Shown here piece by piece: positions 23,118-31,215 of a stretch of 37,345 bases of DNA; position 1 is the first letter of the stretch, and every line of letters starts with the position of its first letter. The DNA is from Streptomyces sp. MUM 178J (GTDB lineage: Bacteria; Actinomycetota; Actinomycetes; Streptomycetales; Streptomycetaceae). The position numbers were made by a program, and so were the translations under genes. Where the stretch lies: contig NZ_JADWYQ010000057.1 in NCBI RefSeq assembly GCF_022414575.1, positions 1-37,345 on the forward strand. The letters are read 5' to 3'. Below the pieces are notes generated by a model. The model made no database searches. It was not told where the DNA came from and saw only the letters and a list, made by a program, of their open reading frames with translations.

Positions 23118-23618
23118 ATGAAACCCCATGATCACACCGCCGACACCGACCACACCGCCGAGATCACCGAGATCACTGTCATCACCGACACCGCCGACAT
23201 GCCGCCGGTCCGCTTCGACACGAAGATCGCGGTTCTGCTGCGTGCGGACCTCGAGCCCTGGCAGCGGCTGAATGTGACCGCGTTCCTGGTCAGCGGGGTC
23301 GGCACAGCGGAGCCCGAGGTGATCGGCGAACCCTACGCGGACGCCGACGGCGCCGCGTATCTGCCGATGTTCCGCCAGCCCGTGCTGGTCTTCGAGGGTG
23401 GGAAGGAGACGCTGACCGCGGCGCACAACCGAGCGCTGTCGCGCTCGCTGCGGACGGCCGTGTTCACCTCGGATCTGTTCCGCACGGGCAATGACCGGGA
23501 CAACCGCGCGGCGGTACGGGCCGTGGGCGGGGACCAGCTCGATCTGGTGGGGCTGGCCGTCTACGGGCCGCGCAACCCGGTGGACAAGGTGCTCAAGGGG
23601 GCCCGTATGCACCCCTGA
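23118..23618 (+). CDS. DUF2000 family protein
   Basis: The conserved domain runs from about residue 28 (PPVRFDTKIAVLLR) to the end (GLAVYGPRNPVDKVLKGARM). It includes WQRLNVTAFLVSG, EPYADADGAAYLPMFRQPVLVF and TGNDRDNRAAV. The fold resembles peptidyl-tRNA hydrolase II; the function in bacteria is unknown. The first 27 residues are a repeat-like Thr/Asp/His/Ile sequence (HTADTDHTAEITEITVITD) with no family counterpart, so ATG 23199 is a possible alternative start. It is divergent from the AraC gene. Confidence 0.85.
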   Translation: MKPHDHTADTDHTAEITEITVITDTADMPPVRFDTKIAVLLRADLEPWQRLNVTAFLVSGVGTAEPEVIGEPYADADGAAYLPMFRQPVLVFEGGKETLTAAHNRALSRSLRTAVFTSDLFRTGNDRDNRAAVRAVGGDQLDLVGLAVYGPRNPVDKVLKGARMHP

Positions 23619-23676
23619 GGCTCAGGCGGGCTCCTTCATACGCCCGGTCCCTTCGATCTCTTCGATCCTTTCGGTT

Positions 23677-23706
23677 CTTCGGTCCACGTTCCTTCGGTCC
23701 ACGTTC
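23677..23706. repeat. Exact 15-bp tandem duplication CTTCGGTCCACGTTC
   Basis: Two perfect copies lie at 23677-23691 and 23692-23706, inside a pyrimidine-rich stretch with further TTCGATC and TTCGGT echoes. The stretch 23619-23880 holds no gene. Confidence 0.85.
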
Positions 23707-23859
23707 GTTCGGTATGCGGTGGTCGGCACCCGTCGACCGCCTTCGCCCGGTGTCCGGACGGGGACGGAGGCAGTCGGCCGGGTTGCCGCCTGGGTCGGCC
23801 CTGCACTGATCGTCGCCAAGCGGGCGACCCCAGTCAATCCTCGGATCTACTCCTCAAGT

Positions 23860-23875
23860 CCAAGTGTTAGCTTGG
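23860..23875. promoter_or_regulatory. Possible LysR-type operator at the LysR start
   Basis: CCAAG (23860-23864) and CTTGG (23871-23875) form a short dyad 5 bp before the GTG start. It includes a T-rich/A-containing centre like LysR boxes, and it would allow self-repression. The arms are short. Confidence 0.35.
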
Positions 23876-23880
23876 GTGTT

Positions 23881-24795
23881 GTGACTCTCGACGATCTACG
23901 TGTCTTCGTCGCCGTGTGCCGGGCGGGCAGCCTCAGCGCCGTCGCCCGGGAGCTGGACTGCACCCAGTCGGCGGTCAGCCAGCATGTGCGGCGGCTGGAG
24001 CGGGAGACCGGGGTCAGCCTGCTGGAGCGCCATGCGCGGGGCGTCCTGCCCACCCCGGCGGGACGGGTGCTGTGCGACGCGGCCGCCGGCGGCATCGCCG
24101 GGCTGGACTTCGCGCTGCGCCGCCTCGGCGACCTGGCGCGCGGCGAGAGCGGATCGGTGCGTGTGACGACGGGCGCGACCACGGTGCGGCACTTCATGTC
24201 GGAGGCGATCGTCGCGTTCCGGCAGGCCTATCCGAAGGTGAGCCTGGAGTTCCGTACGGAGAACTCCAGCAGCAGCTGCTTCGACGCGCTCGCCGCCAGC
24301 GAGCTGGACCTCGCCTGGATCACGGTCGGCGGCCCGGTGCGCGGCATCGAGCAGCGGCCCGTCGTCGAGCTGCCCTGGGTGGCGGCGGTCCGCGCCGACG
24401 ACCCGCTCGCACGCCGTGCCCGCGTCGAGGTGTCCGACCTCCCGGACATCCGGCTGATACGGCTGCCGCGGAACTCCACATCCGGGGCCCGGCTCGACGC
24501 CGCCCTCGCCGAGCTGGGCATCCGGGTCAGCTCGGACACCAGCGTCGCCGACTGGGACACCGCACTGCTGCTCTCCGAGCTGGGCCTCGGCCATGCCGTC
24601 GTACCGGCCCTGCCCGGCTGGCGGGCGCCCGGCGACGCCGACGGGCCGCTGAGGCTCATCCCCGTCCCCGCGCTGCCGCCGCTGCCGGTCGGGTGGGCCG
24701 TACGCCACTGGGACGCGCTGCCCCCGCTCGCACGGACCTTCGCGGACATGGTGGCCCGCAGCTGCCGGGAGCGCGCGGCGTCCGCGCACGGCTGA
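23881..24795 (+). CDS. LysR-family transcriptional regulator
   Basis: The 304-residue protein has a LysR winged helix at residues 1-60 (TLDDLRVFVAVCRAGSLSAV, DCTQSAVSQHVRRLER, LLERHARGVLPTPAG). A periplasmic-binding-like effector domain follows (about 88-290: GSVRVTTGATTVRHF, LDLAWITVGGP, LLSELGLGHAVVPALPGW). The GTG at 23881 is the family start; the frame is open far upstream but that part has no similarity. The downstream secreted hydrolase gene on the same strand is a possible target, 341 bp away. Confidence 0.92.
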   Translation: MTLDDLRVFVAVCRAGSLSAVARELDCTQSAVSQHVRRLERETGVSLLERHARGVLPTPAGRVLCDAAAGGIAGLDFALRRLGDLARGESGSVRVTTGATTVRHFMSEAIVAFRQAYPKVSLEFRTENSSSSCFDALAASELDLAWITVGGPVRGIEQRPVVELPWVAAVRADDPLARRARVEVSDLPDIRLIRLPRNSTSGARLDAALAELGIRVSSDTSVADWDTALLLSELGLGHAVVPALPGWRAPGDADGPLRLIPVPALPPLPVGWAVRHWDALPPLARTFADMVARSCRERAASAHG

Positions 24796-24984
24796 CTCCG
24801 CGCCGCGCTGCCTGGCGGGAGCGGGACTGGCCGTGGACGCGCCTCCGGTCCGGCGCACCCGACGCGAGCGAGCGGCCAGTGCGGGGACGGCAGGCCTTCC
24901 TCGGCGCGCACAGACAGCAGGCAGACGCATGAGCCGCATGGCTGAACGCGCGGCGCGCCGAACTGCGTCCGCAGGAGGAATGCC

Positions 24985-25125
24985 ATGCGACCGGGGTCGT
25001 ACGGGCCGGCGGCCCCGCGTGCGCCGACCGCGGGTGACGGAACATCAGTCCAGGTCACAGACGCGGCGATGCATGGTTCGGATCGCGACCGCAGGCTGAT
25101 GTGCCGACCGCGCCGCCGCGCCTAG
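24985..25125 (+). CDS. Possible 46-residue small protein with strong ribosome site
   Basis: This lies in the 341-bp gap between the LysR gene and the secreted hydrolase. A near-perfect ribosome site (CAGGAGGAA) stands 6 nt before an ATG that opens a 46-codon frame ending in a basic CRPRRRA tail. Third positions are mostly G/C. No family is recognised, and chance is a real alternative in GC-rich DNA. It could be a leader for the next gene, which starts 11 bp after its stop. Confidence 0.28.
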   Translation: MRPGSYGPAAPRAPTAGDGTSVQVTDAAMHGSDRDRRLMCRPRRRA

Positions 25126-25136
25126 CGTCCTGGGCC

Positions 25137-26381
25137 ATGCCGAGACTTTCACGCTCCCTCACCCTTGCGGGCACCGCGCTGCTGGCGTTCGCCGCGCTGC
25201 CGCTGGAGGCGCAGGCTGCTTCTCCGACTCCGCCGGCGGGCTCCCCGCCGACCGGCTCTTCGCCGACCGCGTCCACACTGGCGGCCTCCGTCACCGACGT
25301 ACGGACCCGGCTGCCCCGCCCTGCCGGCCCGTACGCCGTCGGCCGCGACACCCTCCATCTCGTCGACCCCAGCCGCCCGGACCCATGGGTGCCGGAGGCC
25401 GGGGCGCGTGAACTGATGGTGGAGATGTACTACCCCGCCCGGCACGGCACCGGACGTCCCGCCCGGTACACGACGACGGAGGAGGCCCGGCTGCTGCTGG
25501 AGGCCTATGACATGGCCGACGCCTTCCCTCCGGAGACCCTGGGCGCCACCGCCGTCCACGGCCGAGTCGCCGCCCGACCCGTGCACAGCGCCCGGGGCCG
25601 GTATCCGCTGGCGGTGCTCTCCTCCGGCTTCGGGGCGCCGCGTTCCACGCTCACCGGCCTTGCCGAGGACCTGGCCTCCCGCGGATATGTGGTCGCCGCG
25701 GTGGACCACGCGTACGAGTCGGTCGGCACGGCCTTCCCCGGCGGCCGGATGCTGACCTGCGTGGCCTGCGAGAAGGTGCGAACCGGTGAGGACCGGGACG
25801 CCCTCGTCCAGGGCCGCGGCGACGACGTGTCCTTCGTCCTCGACCGGCTAACCGGGCCCCGCCCGGCCTGGCGGCACGCCGCGCTGATCGATCCCCGGCG
25901 GATCGGCATGGCCGGCCACTCGATCGGCGGCGCAAGCGCGGCCGCGGCCATGGCGGGCGACCGCCGGGTGCGCGCGGGCGTCAACATGGACGGCGCCTTC
26001 GGCAGCACGGCCGTACCCGCCGAGGGGCTCGACGGCAGGCCGTTTCTGATGCTCGGCACCCATGACGAGACCCACATCCCCGGCGGCACGGACAACAGCT
26101 GGGACGAGGCATGGGAGCGGCTGAACGGCTGCAAGCGCTGGCTGACGGTCGCCGAATCGACCCACTACAGCTTCTCGGACCTGCCCGCCTTCCTGGACCA
26201 ACTCGGGCTGCCTCAGCCGGGTTCGGGCGGCGGGCAGCCGCCGCTGCCCGGCTCCCGCGCACTGGAGATCACCCGTGCGTACACGGCGGCCTTCTTCGAC
26301 GCCCATCTCAAGGGCATCCCCCAGCCGCTGCTCCGCGGCCCGTCCGCCGGCTATCCGGAGGTGTCGTTCCACCGTCCTTGA
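25137..26381 (+). CDS. Secreted alpha/beta hydrolase, PAF-acetylhydrolase/lipase-like
   Basis: The 414-residue protein has a signal peptide (residues 1 to about 28, ending LEAQAAS) followed by a flexible Pro/Thr/Ser segment. The mature domain resembles type II platelet-activating factor acetylhydrolases and the dienelactone-type lipases. It has VEMYYPARHGTGRPA, VLSSGFGAPRSTLTGLAEDL, RGYVVAAVDHAYES, the nucleophile elbow GHSIGG, the acid candidate in NMDGAFG, and the His in ESTHYSFSD. It should be an exported esterase or lipase. The ATG at 25137 is used as it gives a good signal peptide. The last codon, stop and first downstream bases lie in a 20-bp tandem duplication (26371-26410). Confidence 0.85.
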   Translation: MPRLSRSLTLAGTALLAFAALPLEAQAASPTPPAGSPPTGSSPTASTLAASVTDVRTRLPRPAGPYAVGRDTLHLVDPSRPDPWVPEAGARELMVEMYYPARHGTGRPARYTTTEEARLLLEAYDMADAFPPETLGATAVHGRVAARPVHSARGRYPLAVLSSGFGAPRSTLTGLAEDLASRGYVVAAVDHAYESVGTAFPGGRMLTCVACEKVRTGEDRDALVQGRGDDVSFVLDRLTGPRPAWRHAALIDPRRIGMAGHSIGGASAAAAMAGDRRVRAGVNMDGAFGSTAVPAEGLDGRPFLMLGTHDETHIPGGTDNSWDEAWERLNGCKRWLTVAESTHYSFSDLPAFLDQLGLPQPGSGGGQPPLPGSRALEITRAYTAAFFDAHLKGIPQPLLRGPSAGYPEVSFHRP

Positions 26382-26410
26382 CCTCTTCTCACCGCCCTTG
26401 ACCTCAACCT
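26371..26410. repeat. 20-bp degenerate tandem repeat spanning a stop codon
   Basis: ACCGTCCTTGACCTCTTCTC (26371-26390) and ACCGCCCTTGACCTCAACCT (26391-26410) are imperfect tandem copies. The first contains the stop codon TGA (26379-26381) of the secreted hydrolase. Confidence 0.7.
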
Positions 26411-26467
26411 CACTTCATGTCTGAGGCTTGCGCACGGAAGCAGATGCGAGCAGAGGAGGCGGACGAT

Positions 26468-27439
26468 ATGCGTGCGGTGCAGGCGAAGCGGTTCGGGGGG
26501 CCCGAGGTGCTGGAGGTGGCCGAGGTGGCGGAGCCGGCCGCCGCAGTGGGGCAGGTGGTGGTCGAGGTGGCGGCGGTCGACACCCTCTTCCTGGAGACGC
26601 AGATCCGGTCGGGCGCGTTCGCGGAGCCGTTCGGGGTGCGTACGCCGTATGTGCCGGGCGGCGGCGTCGCCGGGACCGTGGTCGCCGTCGGCGACGGAGC
26701 CGACAGGGCGTGGCTCGGGCGGCGGGTGGTCGGTTCCGTGGGCGTCCGGGGCGGATACGCGGAGAAGTCCGTCGCCGCCGAGTCGAGGCTGGTCGCCGTG
26801 CCCGACGGGCTGGGGCTGCGGGAGGCCGCGGCCCTGGCGCACGACGGGGCCACCGCGGAGGCGCTGCTGGAGGCGACCGGACTCGACGCCGGGGACACGG
26901 TGTTGATCCTCGGGGCGTCCGGAGGCATGGGGACGCTGCTGGTCCAGCTCGCCAAGGCCGCGGGAGCCGAGGTCGTCGGAGTGGCGCGGGGTCCGGAGAA
27001 GACCGGCCTCGTCAAGGAGCTGGGGGCGGACGCGGCCGTGGACGCGACGGCCGGGGACTGGACCGAGGCGGCACGCGCCGCCCTCGGCGAGGGCGGCGCG
27101 GACGTCGTACTGGACGGCGTCGGAGGCGAGATGGGCCTGGCGGCCTTCGGGCTCCTCGCGGACGGCGGGCGGTTCTCCGCGCACGGCGCGCCGACCGGCG
27201 GCTTCGCCGAGATCGACCCGGCGGAGGCGGACAGCAGGGGCGTCAAGCTGACGGGCATCGCCGAAGTGCAGCTGGCCGACGACGCCTATGTGCGGCTGCT
27301 CGCCAGGGCTGTCGAGGCCGCCGCCGAGGGCCGTCTCCGCCCGGTGGTCGGCGGGACGTTCCCGCTGGAGCGCGCGAGTGACGCCCATCGCGCGATCGAG
27401 GAGCGGAGTCTGCGGGGCAAGGTGCTGCTCACTGTCTGA
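26468..27439 (+). CDS. Quinone oxidoreductase-like medium-chain dehydrogenase/reductase
   Basis: This is a 323-residue MDR-family protein. The N-terminal GroES-like domain (MRAVQAKRFGGPEVLEVAEV, TPYVPGGGVAGTVVAVG) has no Cys/His zinc site. It is followed by an NAD(P)H-binding Rossmann domain with LILGASGGMGTLLVQLAK and AGAEVVGVARG. It is likely an NADPH:quinone or enone reductase. The ATG at 26468 follows GAGGAGG. It is followed by a tandem-repeat array and converges on the HAD gene. Confidence 0.9.
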   Translation: MRAVQAKRFGGPEVLEVAEVAEPAAAVGQVVVEVAAVDTLFLETQIRSGAFAEPFGVRTPYVPGGGVAGTVVAVGDGADRAWLGRRVVGSVGVRGGYAEKSVAAESRLVAVPDGLGLREAAALAHDGATAEALLEATGLDAGDTVLILGASGGMGTLLVQLAKAAGAEVVGVARGPEKTGLVKELGADAAVDATAGDWTEAARAALGEGGADVVLDGVGGEMGLAAFGLLADGGRFSAHGAPTGGFAEIDPAEADSRGVKLTGIAEVQLADDAYVRLLARAVEAAAEGRLRPVVGGTFPLERASDAHRAIEERSLRGKVLLTV

Positions 27440-27453
27440 GCCCCGACGCCCGC

Positions 27454-27546
27454 CGTCATCCGGCCGTCGTCCGGCCGTCGTCCGGCCGTCATCGGCCGAC
27501 GTCCGGGCGTCATCGGCCGACGTCCGGGCGTCATCGGCCGACGTCC
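27454..27546. repeat. Tandem array of 11-bp and 21-bp GC-rich units
   Basis: Three 11-bp units (CGTCATCCGGC or CGTCGTCCGGC, 27454-27486) run into three 21-bp units (27487-27507, 27508-27528, 27529-27546 partial), each of which begins CGTCATCGGCCGACGTCC. A further triple GGCGTCC lies near 27606. The 325-bp gap 27440-27764 holds no gene; the array lies between converging genes. Confidence 0.85.
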
Positions 27547-27764
27547 ACGATGAAGCCGAGGCCGGGCACGCGGTCCGGCCGGCCCGCCCGGTTCGGGCCG
27601 CGCCCGGCGTCCGGCGTCCGGCGTCCGGCGGTTTCGTCGGCGCCGGGCGGCAGGCCGGATCGGCCAGGCGTCCCGGGGTGCGGGCGCGGCACGGAACTCT
27701 TCTGAGCTGCGGCCCCTCATGTCACCACGGTTCAGCTGATGTTCCTCTGAGGGCAGTTGCCCGC

Positions 27765-28514
27765 TCACAGCCCCAGTGCCCGTGCGGCGGAGGTGAGTTC
27801 GCCCATCGACGCCGCCACCGGCCCGCCGCCGGCCGCACGCAGCCGCCGCCGGCCCTCCTGCGAGCGGTGGTAGCCGCAGAACGGCATGGACAGCGCACCC
27901 GCGGCCAGCAGGTCGGTGACCGTGTCGCCGACCATCAGATGGTCCTCCGCCGGGATGCCGGGGATCATTGCCCGGCGCAGCGGATACGGGTCGGGCTTCA
28001 TCAACGTGGCGTCGCGCGGTCTGCCGACGACGGGCCCGTCGAGGCAGTCGAGCAGAGCCTGCCGCTCAAGACAGCGCACGGCCGCGTCCGCGCAGTTGTT
28101 GGTGGCGACGGACAGATGGCGGCCCGCGGAGTGCCAGAGGCGGACGAAGTCCGCCGCGCCCGGCGTCGGCGTCGCGGTTTCGGCGGCCTTGCGCTCCCAG
28201 GCGTCGAGCGCGTCGTGCATCTCGGCGACGGCCCGCCCCCGGCGGCGCCCGACGTCTGAGGCCCCGTCCCGCTTCAGCTCCTCCGTGTGACGCAGCAGTA
28301 CGGCGATGGGGTCGGCACATCCGCTCAGCTCGGCCAGCGGGCAGCCGTGCCCGTCGGCGATCCGGAGCAGTTCCCCGGCGATGCGGTCGGCGGGCGCTCC
28401 GGCGAAGACGGAGGCGACCGGCCCGTCCAGGTCGAGGATGAGGCACTTGGCCCGGGACAGGGCGCGCCGCAGGTCGACGGGGGCGAGGGAGGCGACGGGG
28501 GGCAGGGGCAGCAC
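27765..28514 (-). CDS. HAD-superfamily hydrolase
   Basis: This 249-residue cytoplasmic phosphatase-like protein has the four HAD motifs: LILDLDGPV (nucleophile Asp28 and Asp30), the Thr/Ser of VATNN, MKPDPYPL (Lys) and MVGDTVTD (acidic). It resembles the phosphoglycolate phosphatase group; the substrate is unknown. The GTG at 28514 starts 2 nt after the stop codon of the GntR gene, so the two are translationally coupled and act together. Confidence 0.85.
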   Translation of the reverse strand: MLPLPPVASLAPVDLRRALSRAKCLILDLDGPVASVFAGAPADRIAGELLRIADGHGCPLAELSGCADPIAVLLRHTEELKRDGASDVGRRRGRAVAEMHDALDAWERKAAETATPTPGAADFVRLWHSAGRHLSVATNNCADAAVRCLERQALLDCLDGPVVGRPRDATLMKPDPYPLRRAMIPGIPAEDHLMVGDTVTDLLAAGALSMPFCGYHRSQEGRRRLRAAGGGPVAASMGELTSAARALGL

Positions 28515-28516
28515 GG

Positions 28517-29476
28517 TCAGAAGTCCGCCTTCTTGGCCTTGTTCTTCCAGGTCTGGTCGAAGAATTCCTGGGCGTCGTGCACGATGCCGGCCTGGGTGGG
28601 GTCGGCTGTGGCACGGAAGGGGAACAGGGTGGCCCCGGTGCCGTATGCGTCGAGGATGGTGACCTCTTCGTTGTCCGGCGGGAGGGTGACGGTCCCCTCT
28701 TCCGGGATGTAGAAGCCTTGCAGCGCCAGTCGGCGGTTCAGAATGTACAGCTTGAGCTGAGGGGCGGTTTGCACCTGCCGGACCTCGACGGAGACCTTCG
28801 GCACGAAGCCCCGGTTCCGCAGCTCGTACAGAGCCTCCCTGAGCATGGTGGCATGCGCCTGGAGAATGCCTCGCAGCCGCTCGCGCACCCGCGGGTCGTC
28901 CGTGCCGTCGGTGCGCCGGGGTATCGACAGATGGGGTGACCTGGCGTCCGGCAGGATGAGCCGGGCCCGGATGCTGCGCGGGGGGCGGCTGCGGCCGGAG
29001 ACGATGCGCGCCTTCTGGTCGGTGACGCGGGTGGCGAGGGATTCGGTGGTCATCGAGTAGACGTCGAGGGTGACGTCCCGCGCGGCGAACGCCTCCTCCA
29101 GATAGGGCGAGAGGACCACCGGCGGAACCCGTTCGGAGACCACGGCCCACAGCTCGTCGCCGTCCGCCCCGTCGCCGTCCGCCCCGTGGCCGTCCCTCGC
29201 GTCCTCTCCTTCGGCAGGGCGGGCGACGGCCGGCGGGCGCCTCTTGACGAAGGTGCCGCTTCCCTGACGGGTGACGATCAGCCCCCGTTCGCGCAGCAGA
29301 TCGAGTGCCTGGATGACGGTCGCCCGGGATACCCCGTACTCCGAGGCCAGTTCGCCCTGCGTCGGCAGGCGCTCCCCCGGGCCGTGGGCACCGCTGTTGA
29401 TCTTCTTGCGCAGCTCGTCTGCGACCCAACGGTAGCGGTAGGTCGCATCGCTCGGACCGGGCCCATGAGTTGTCAC
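28517..29476 (-). CDS. GntR-type regulator with a distinct C-terminal domain
   Basis: The 319-residue protein has an N-terminal GntR winged helix (about 12-78: YRWVADELRKKINSGAHGPG, TQGELASEYGVSRATVIQAL, RERGLIVTRQGSGTFV). A low-complexity linker (EDARDGHGADGDGADGDE) follows. The C-terminal domain of about 200 residues is not FadR, HutC or MocR; it includes ESLATRVTDQKARIVSG, LQGFYIPEEGTVTLP and a charged KNKAKKADF end. This form is found in Streptomyces next to HAD genes, but I do not know its ligand. The GTG start lies directly beside two tandem CCTACAAC elements and may be leaderless or self-repressed. Confidence 0.85.
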   Translation of the reverse strand: MTTHGPGPSDATYRYRWVADELRKKINSGAHGPGERLPTQGELASEYGVSRATVIQALDLLRERGLIVTRQGSGTFVKRRPPAVARPAEGEDARDGHGADGDGADGDELWAVVSERVPPVVLSPYLEEAFAARDVTLDVYSMTTESLATRVTDQKARIVSGRSRPPRSIRARLILPDARSPHLSIPRRTDGTDDPRVRERLRGILQAHATMLREALYELRNRGFVPKVSVEVRQVQTAPQLKLYILNRRLALQGFYIPEEGTVTLPPDNEEVTILDAYGTGATLFPFRATADPTQAGIVHDAQEFFDQTWKNKAKKADF

Positions 29477-29492
29477 CCTACAACCCTACAAC
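29477..29492 (-). promoter_or_regulatory. Direct repeats at the GntR start (possible autoregulatory site)
   Basis: CCTACAAC occurs twice in tandem (29477-29484, 29485-29492), immediately upstream of the GntR start codon. The whole 196-bp gap to the next gene is strikingly rich in CAAC. A role as operator is inferred from position. Confidence 0.4.
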
Positions 29493-29672
29493 TGCCCATC
29501 CGCCGACAAGAGGCGGCAACCCGACACCGTCAACCAACCCCAACAACCAGACAAGTTTGCAGACAGCCCCTCGAAGGGAAACAACCCATCAAGTCAACCG
29601 AACTAATTTGTACGGGAGTTGACACAACGAGGTGCAAGCCCGGCAGCGAAGCCCCCGAAGGAGTGACCGTCC

Positions 29673-29840
29673 ATGCCTCTCATCACGCTCGCCATAGAGC
29701 AGTTCGTGCAGTGGCGTTACGGCTTCACCGCCGCGCTGGGTGTGACGCTGCTGAGCATCGGGCTGAAGACCGAGAACGGCACCTGCGCCGGCATCGGCGG
29801 GGTCCTGCTGATCGCCCCGGTCCTGCAGGCGGGGAGCTGA
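29673..29840 (+). CDS. 55-residue membrane peptide divergent from the GntR gene
   Basis: This small protein begins MPLITLAIEQFVQWRYGFTA. It contains two hydrophobic segments (TAALGVTLLSIGL and AGIGGVLLIAPVL) separated by a short polar turn with one Cys, so it is probably a two-span membrane peptide. A GAAGGAG ribosome site lies about 11 nt before the ATG. A TTGACA box (29619-29624) upstream may be its -35 element. It is divergent from the GntR-HAD operon, so GntR control is plausible. Function is unknown. Confidence 0.6.
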   Translation: MPLITLAIEQFVQWRYGFTAALGVTLLSIGLKTENGTCAGIGGVLLIAPVLQAGS

Positions 29841-29894
29841 TCCGCGGAGGAACCGCGGCGCCTCACCGGCGATCAGCGGGCGTCCCTCCGGCGA

Positions 29895-31190
29895 TCAGAA
29901 GACGTCCGGGCACCACGGCCGCCTGGCCGTACGGAACAGCACATCGGCCATCCCCGCCGCCCCGGCCGTCTCCTCCGTCACATGGCCCAGCGCCGCCAGC
30001 CGCACCGCCGACTCGTCGCCCAGCCAGAGCGACCCCAGCGTGCCGACGTCCAGGGTCAGATCGGGCGACGCATCGGTCGGTGCGCAACTCGCGCCCTCCG
30101 GGCCCGCGTCCAGCCGGAAACGGCCCCCGGCCAGGCCGGCCTCGTCCCGTACGTCCAGCACGAGGGCGCCCGGCACCGGATACGTACGCGCCTCAAGGGC
30201 CCGTACGACATCGAGGAGGCGCACCCACAGGAAGTCCGCGACGAACATCAGCCGTGCCGCACGCCTGTCCGGGAGCAGCAGCGGCAGCACATCGTCCGGG
30301 GCCCGGAAGCCCGAGGTCACGGCCGTCACCCAGTCCACGGAGCAGACGAAGTGCCACAGTGCCCGCTCCGCCGCCGGGGTCACCGCGATCAGGTCCTGCA
30401 CCGTCGCCGTGTTCTGCGGCTGTCCGGACTCGCTCCACTTGTCGTCGGCCCGGTAGGCGACGAGCCCCTCGACTTCCCCGGACGCCGAGCGGTAGAGCGC
30501 GTAGTACGGCTCCTTCCACGGGTCGTAGTCCACCGTGAGCTCCCCGGTGGCGAGCTTCCAGCCGTGCTCGGTCCGGTTGACCACGCCATGCTGCTCCGCC
30601 CGCAGCCGCTCGTGCAGCGCGGGCCCCTCCTTGCGCACCTCGTCGGCCGTGGCGAGGTCGACCCGGCCGCCGTCCTCGGCCGAAGGCCCGGGCCGGCGCG
30701 GATCGAGTCCGGAGCGCGGCACGTCGACCGTCCACTCGGCGACCGAGACGGCCGGCCCGAAGCCGAACCGCCCGTAGATCGGATACTCGGCTGCGATCAG
30801 GGTGGAGACGACGTCGCCCCGCTCCTTCGCCGCCGCGAGGTCCTTCGCCATCATCCGGCTGAGCAGCCCGCGGCGGCGATGCGTGGGCGAGACGCTCACA
30901 TTGGTGACCGCGCTGGCGGCCACCGCCGCCCCGCCCACCGCCGTGATCTCCTGCGGGAAGGAGCGGAACGTCGCCACGCACCGGCTGTCGTCGAAGGCGC
31001 CCTGCGTGCGGTCGATGACGACGCCCGAGCGCCGGGTCTCGACATCCCGGTCGGTGGGCGTCGGGGCGCGCAGAAAGCCGGTGTTCAGGACCCGGAGCCA
31101 GTCGGGGAACTCGGAGTCGGTCAGCGTGCGTATGTCGATCGGCGTGCGTGTCCCGGTCGGCGTCCGTGTGTCGGCGTGCGCATGCGTCAT
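29895..31190 (-). CDS. Eis-like GNAT-family N-acetyltransferase
   Basis: This 431-residue protein is made of two GNAT-like domains and a sterol-carrier-like C-terminal part, as in mycobacterial Eis, which acetylates lysines and aminoglycosides. Visible features are the acetyl-CoA loop [28 protein letters not shown] (containing the Tyr that acts as general acid in Eis) and a C-terminal residue that is Phe (PWCPDVF), whose carboxylate is the base in Eis. The ATG at 31190 is chosen; the frame beyond runs antisense into the asparaginase gene. The first 25 residues contain TRTP repeats with no family match. It lies 25 bp downstream of the asparaginase gene, probably in one operon. Confidence 0.9.
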   Translation of the reverse strand: MTHAHADTRTPTGTRTPIDIRTLTDSEFPDWLRVLNTGFLRAPTPTDRDVETRRSGVVIDRTQGAFDDSRCVATFRSFPQEITAVGGAAVAASAVTNVSVSPTHRRRGLLSRMMAKDLAAAKERGDVVSTLIAAEYPIYGRFGFGPAVSVAEWTVDVPRSGLDPRRPGPSAEDGGRVDLATADEVRKEGPALHERLRAEQHGVVNRTEHGWKLATGELTVDYDPWKEPYYALYRSASGEVEGLVAYRADDKWSESGQPQNTATVQDLIAVTPAAERALWHFVCSVDWVTAVTSGFRAPDDVLPLLLPDRRAARLMFVADFLWVRLLDVVRALEARTYPVPGALVLDVRDEAGLAGGRFRLDAGPEGASCAPTDASPDLTLDVGTLGSLWLGDESAVRLAALGHVTEETAGAAGMADVLFRTARRPWCPDVF

Positions 31191-31215
31191 ACGGCTCACG
31201 CTAGAGCGGCGGACC

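Noticed and set aside
27454..27546. CRISPR-like array
   Set aside because: Units are contiguous 11- and 21-bp tandem copies without unique spacers, and no cas gene is nearby.
27765..29429. A 554-residue leftward protein containing the HAD domain
   Set aside because: Only the last 249 residues have HAD sequence. The rest is a shadow of the GntR gene in another frame; a GTG at 28514 directly after the GntR stop is the credible start.
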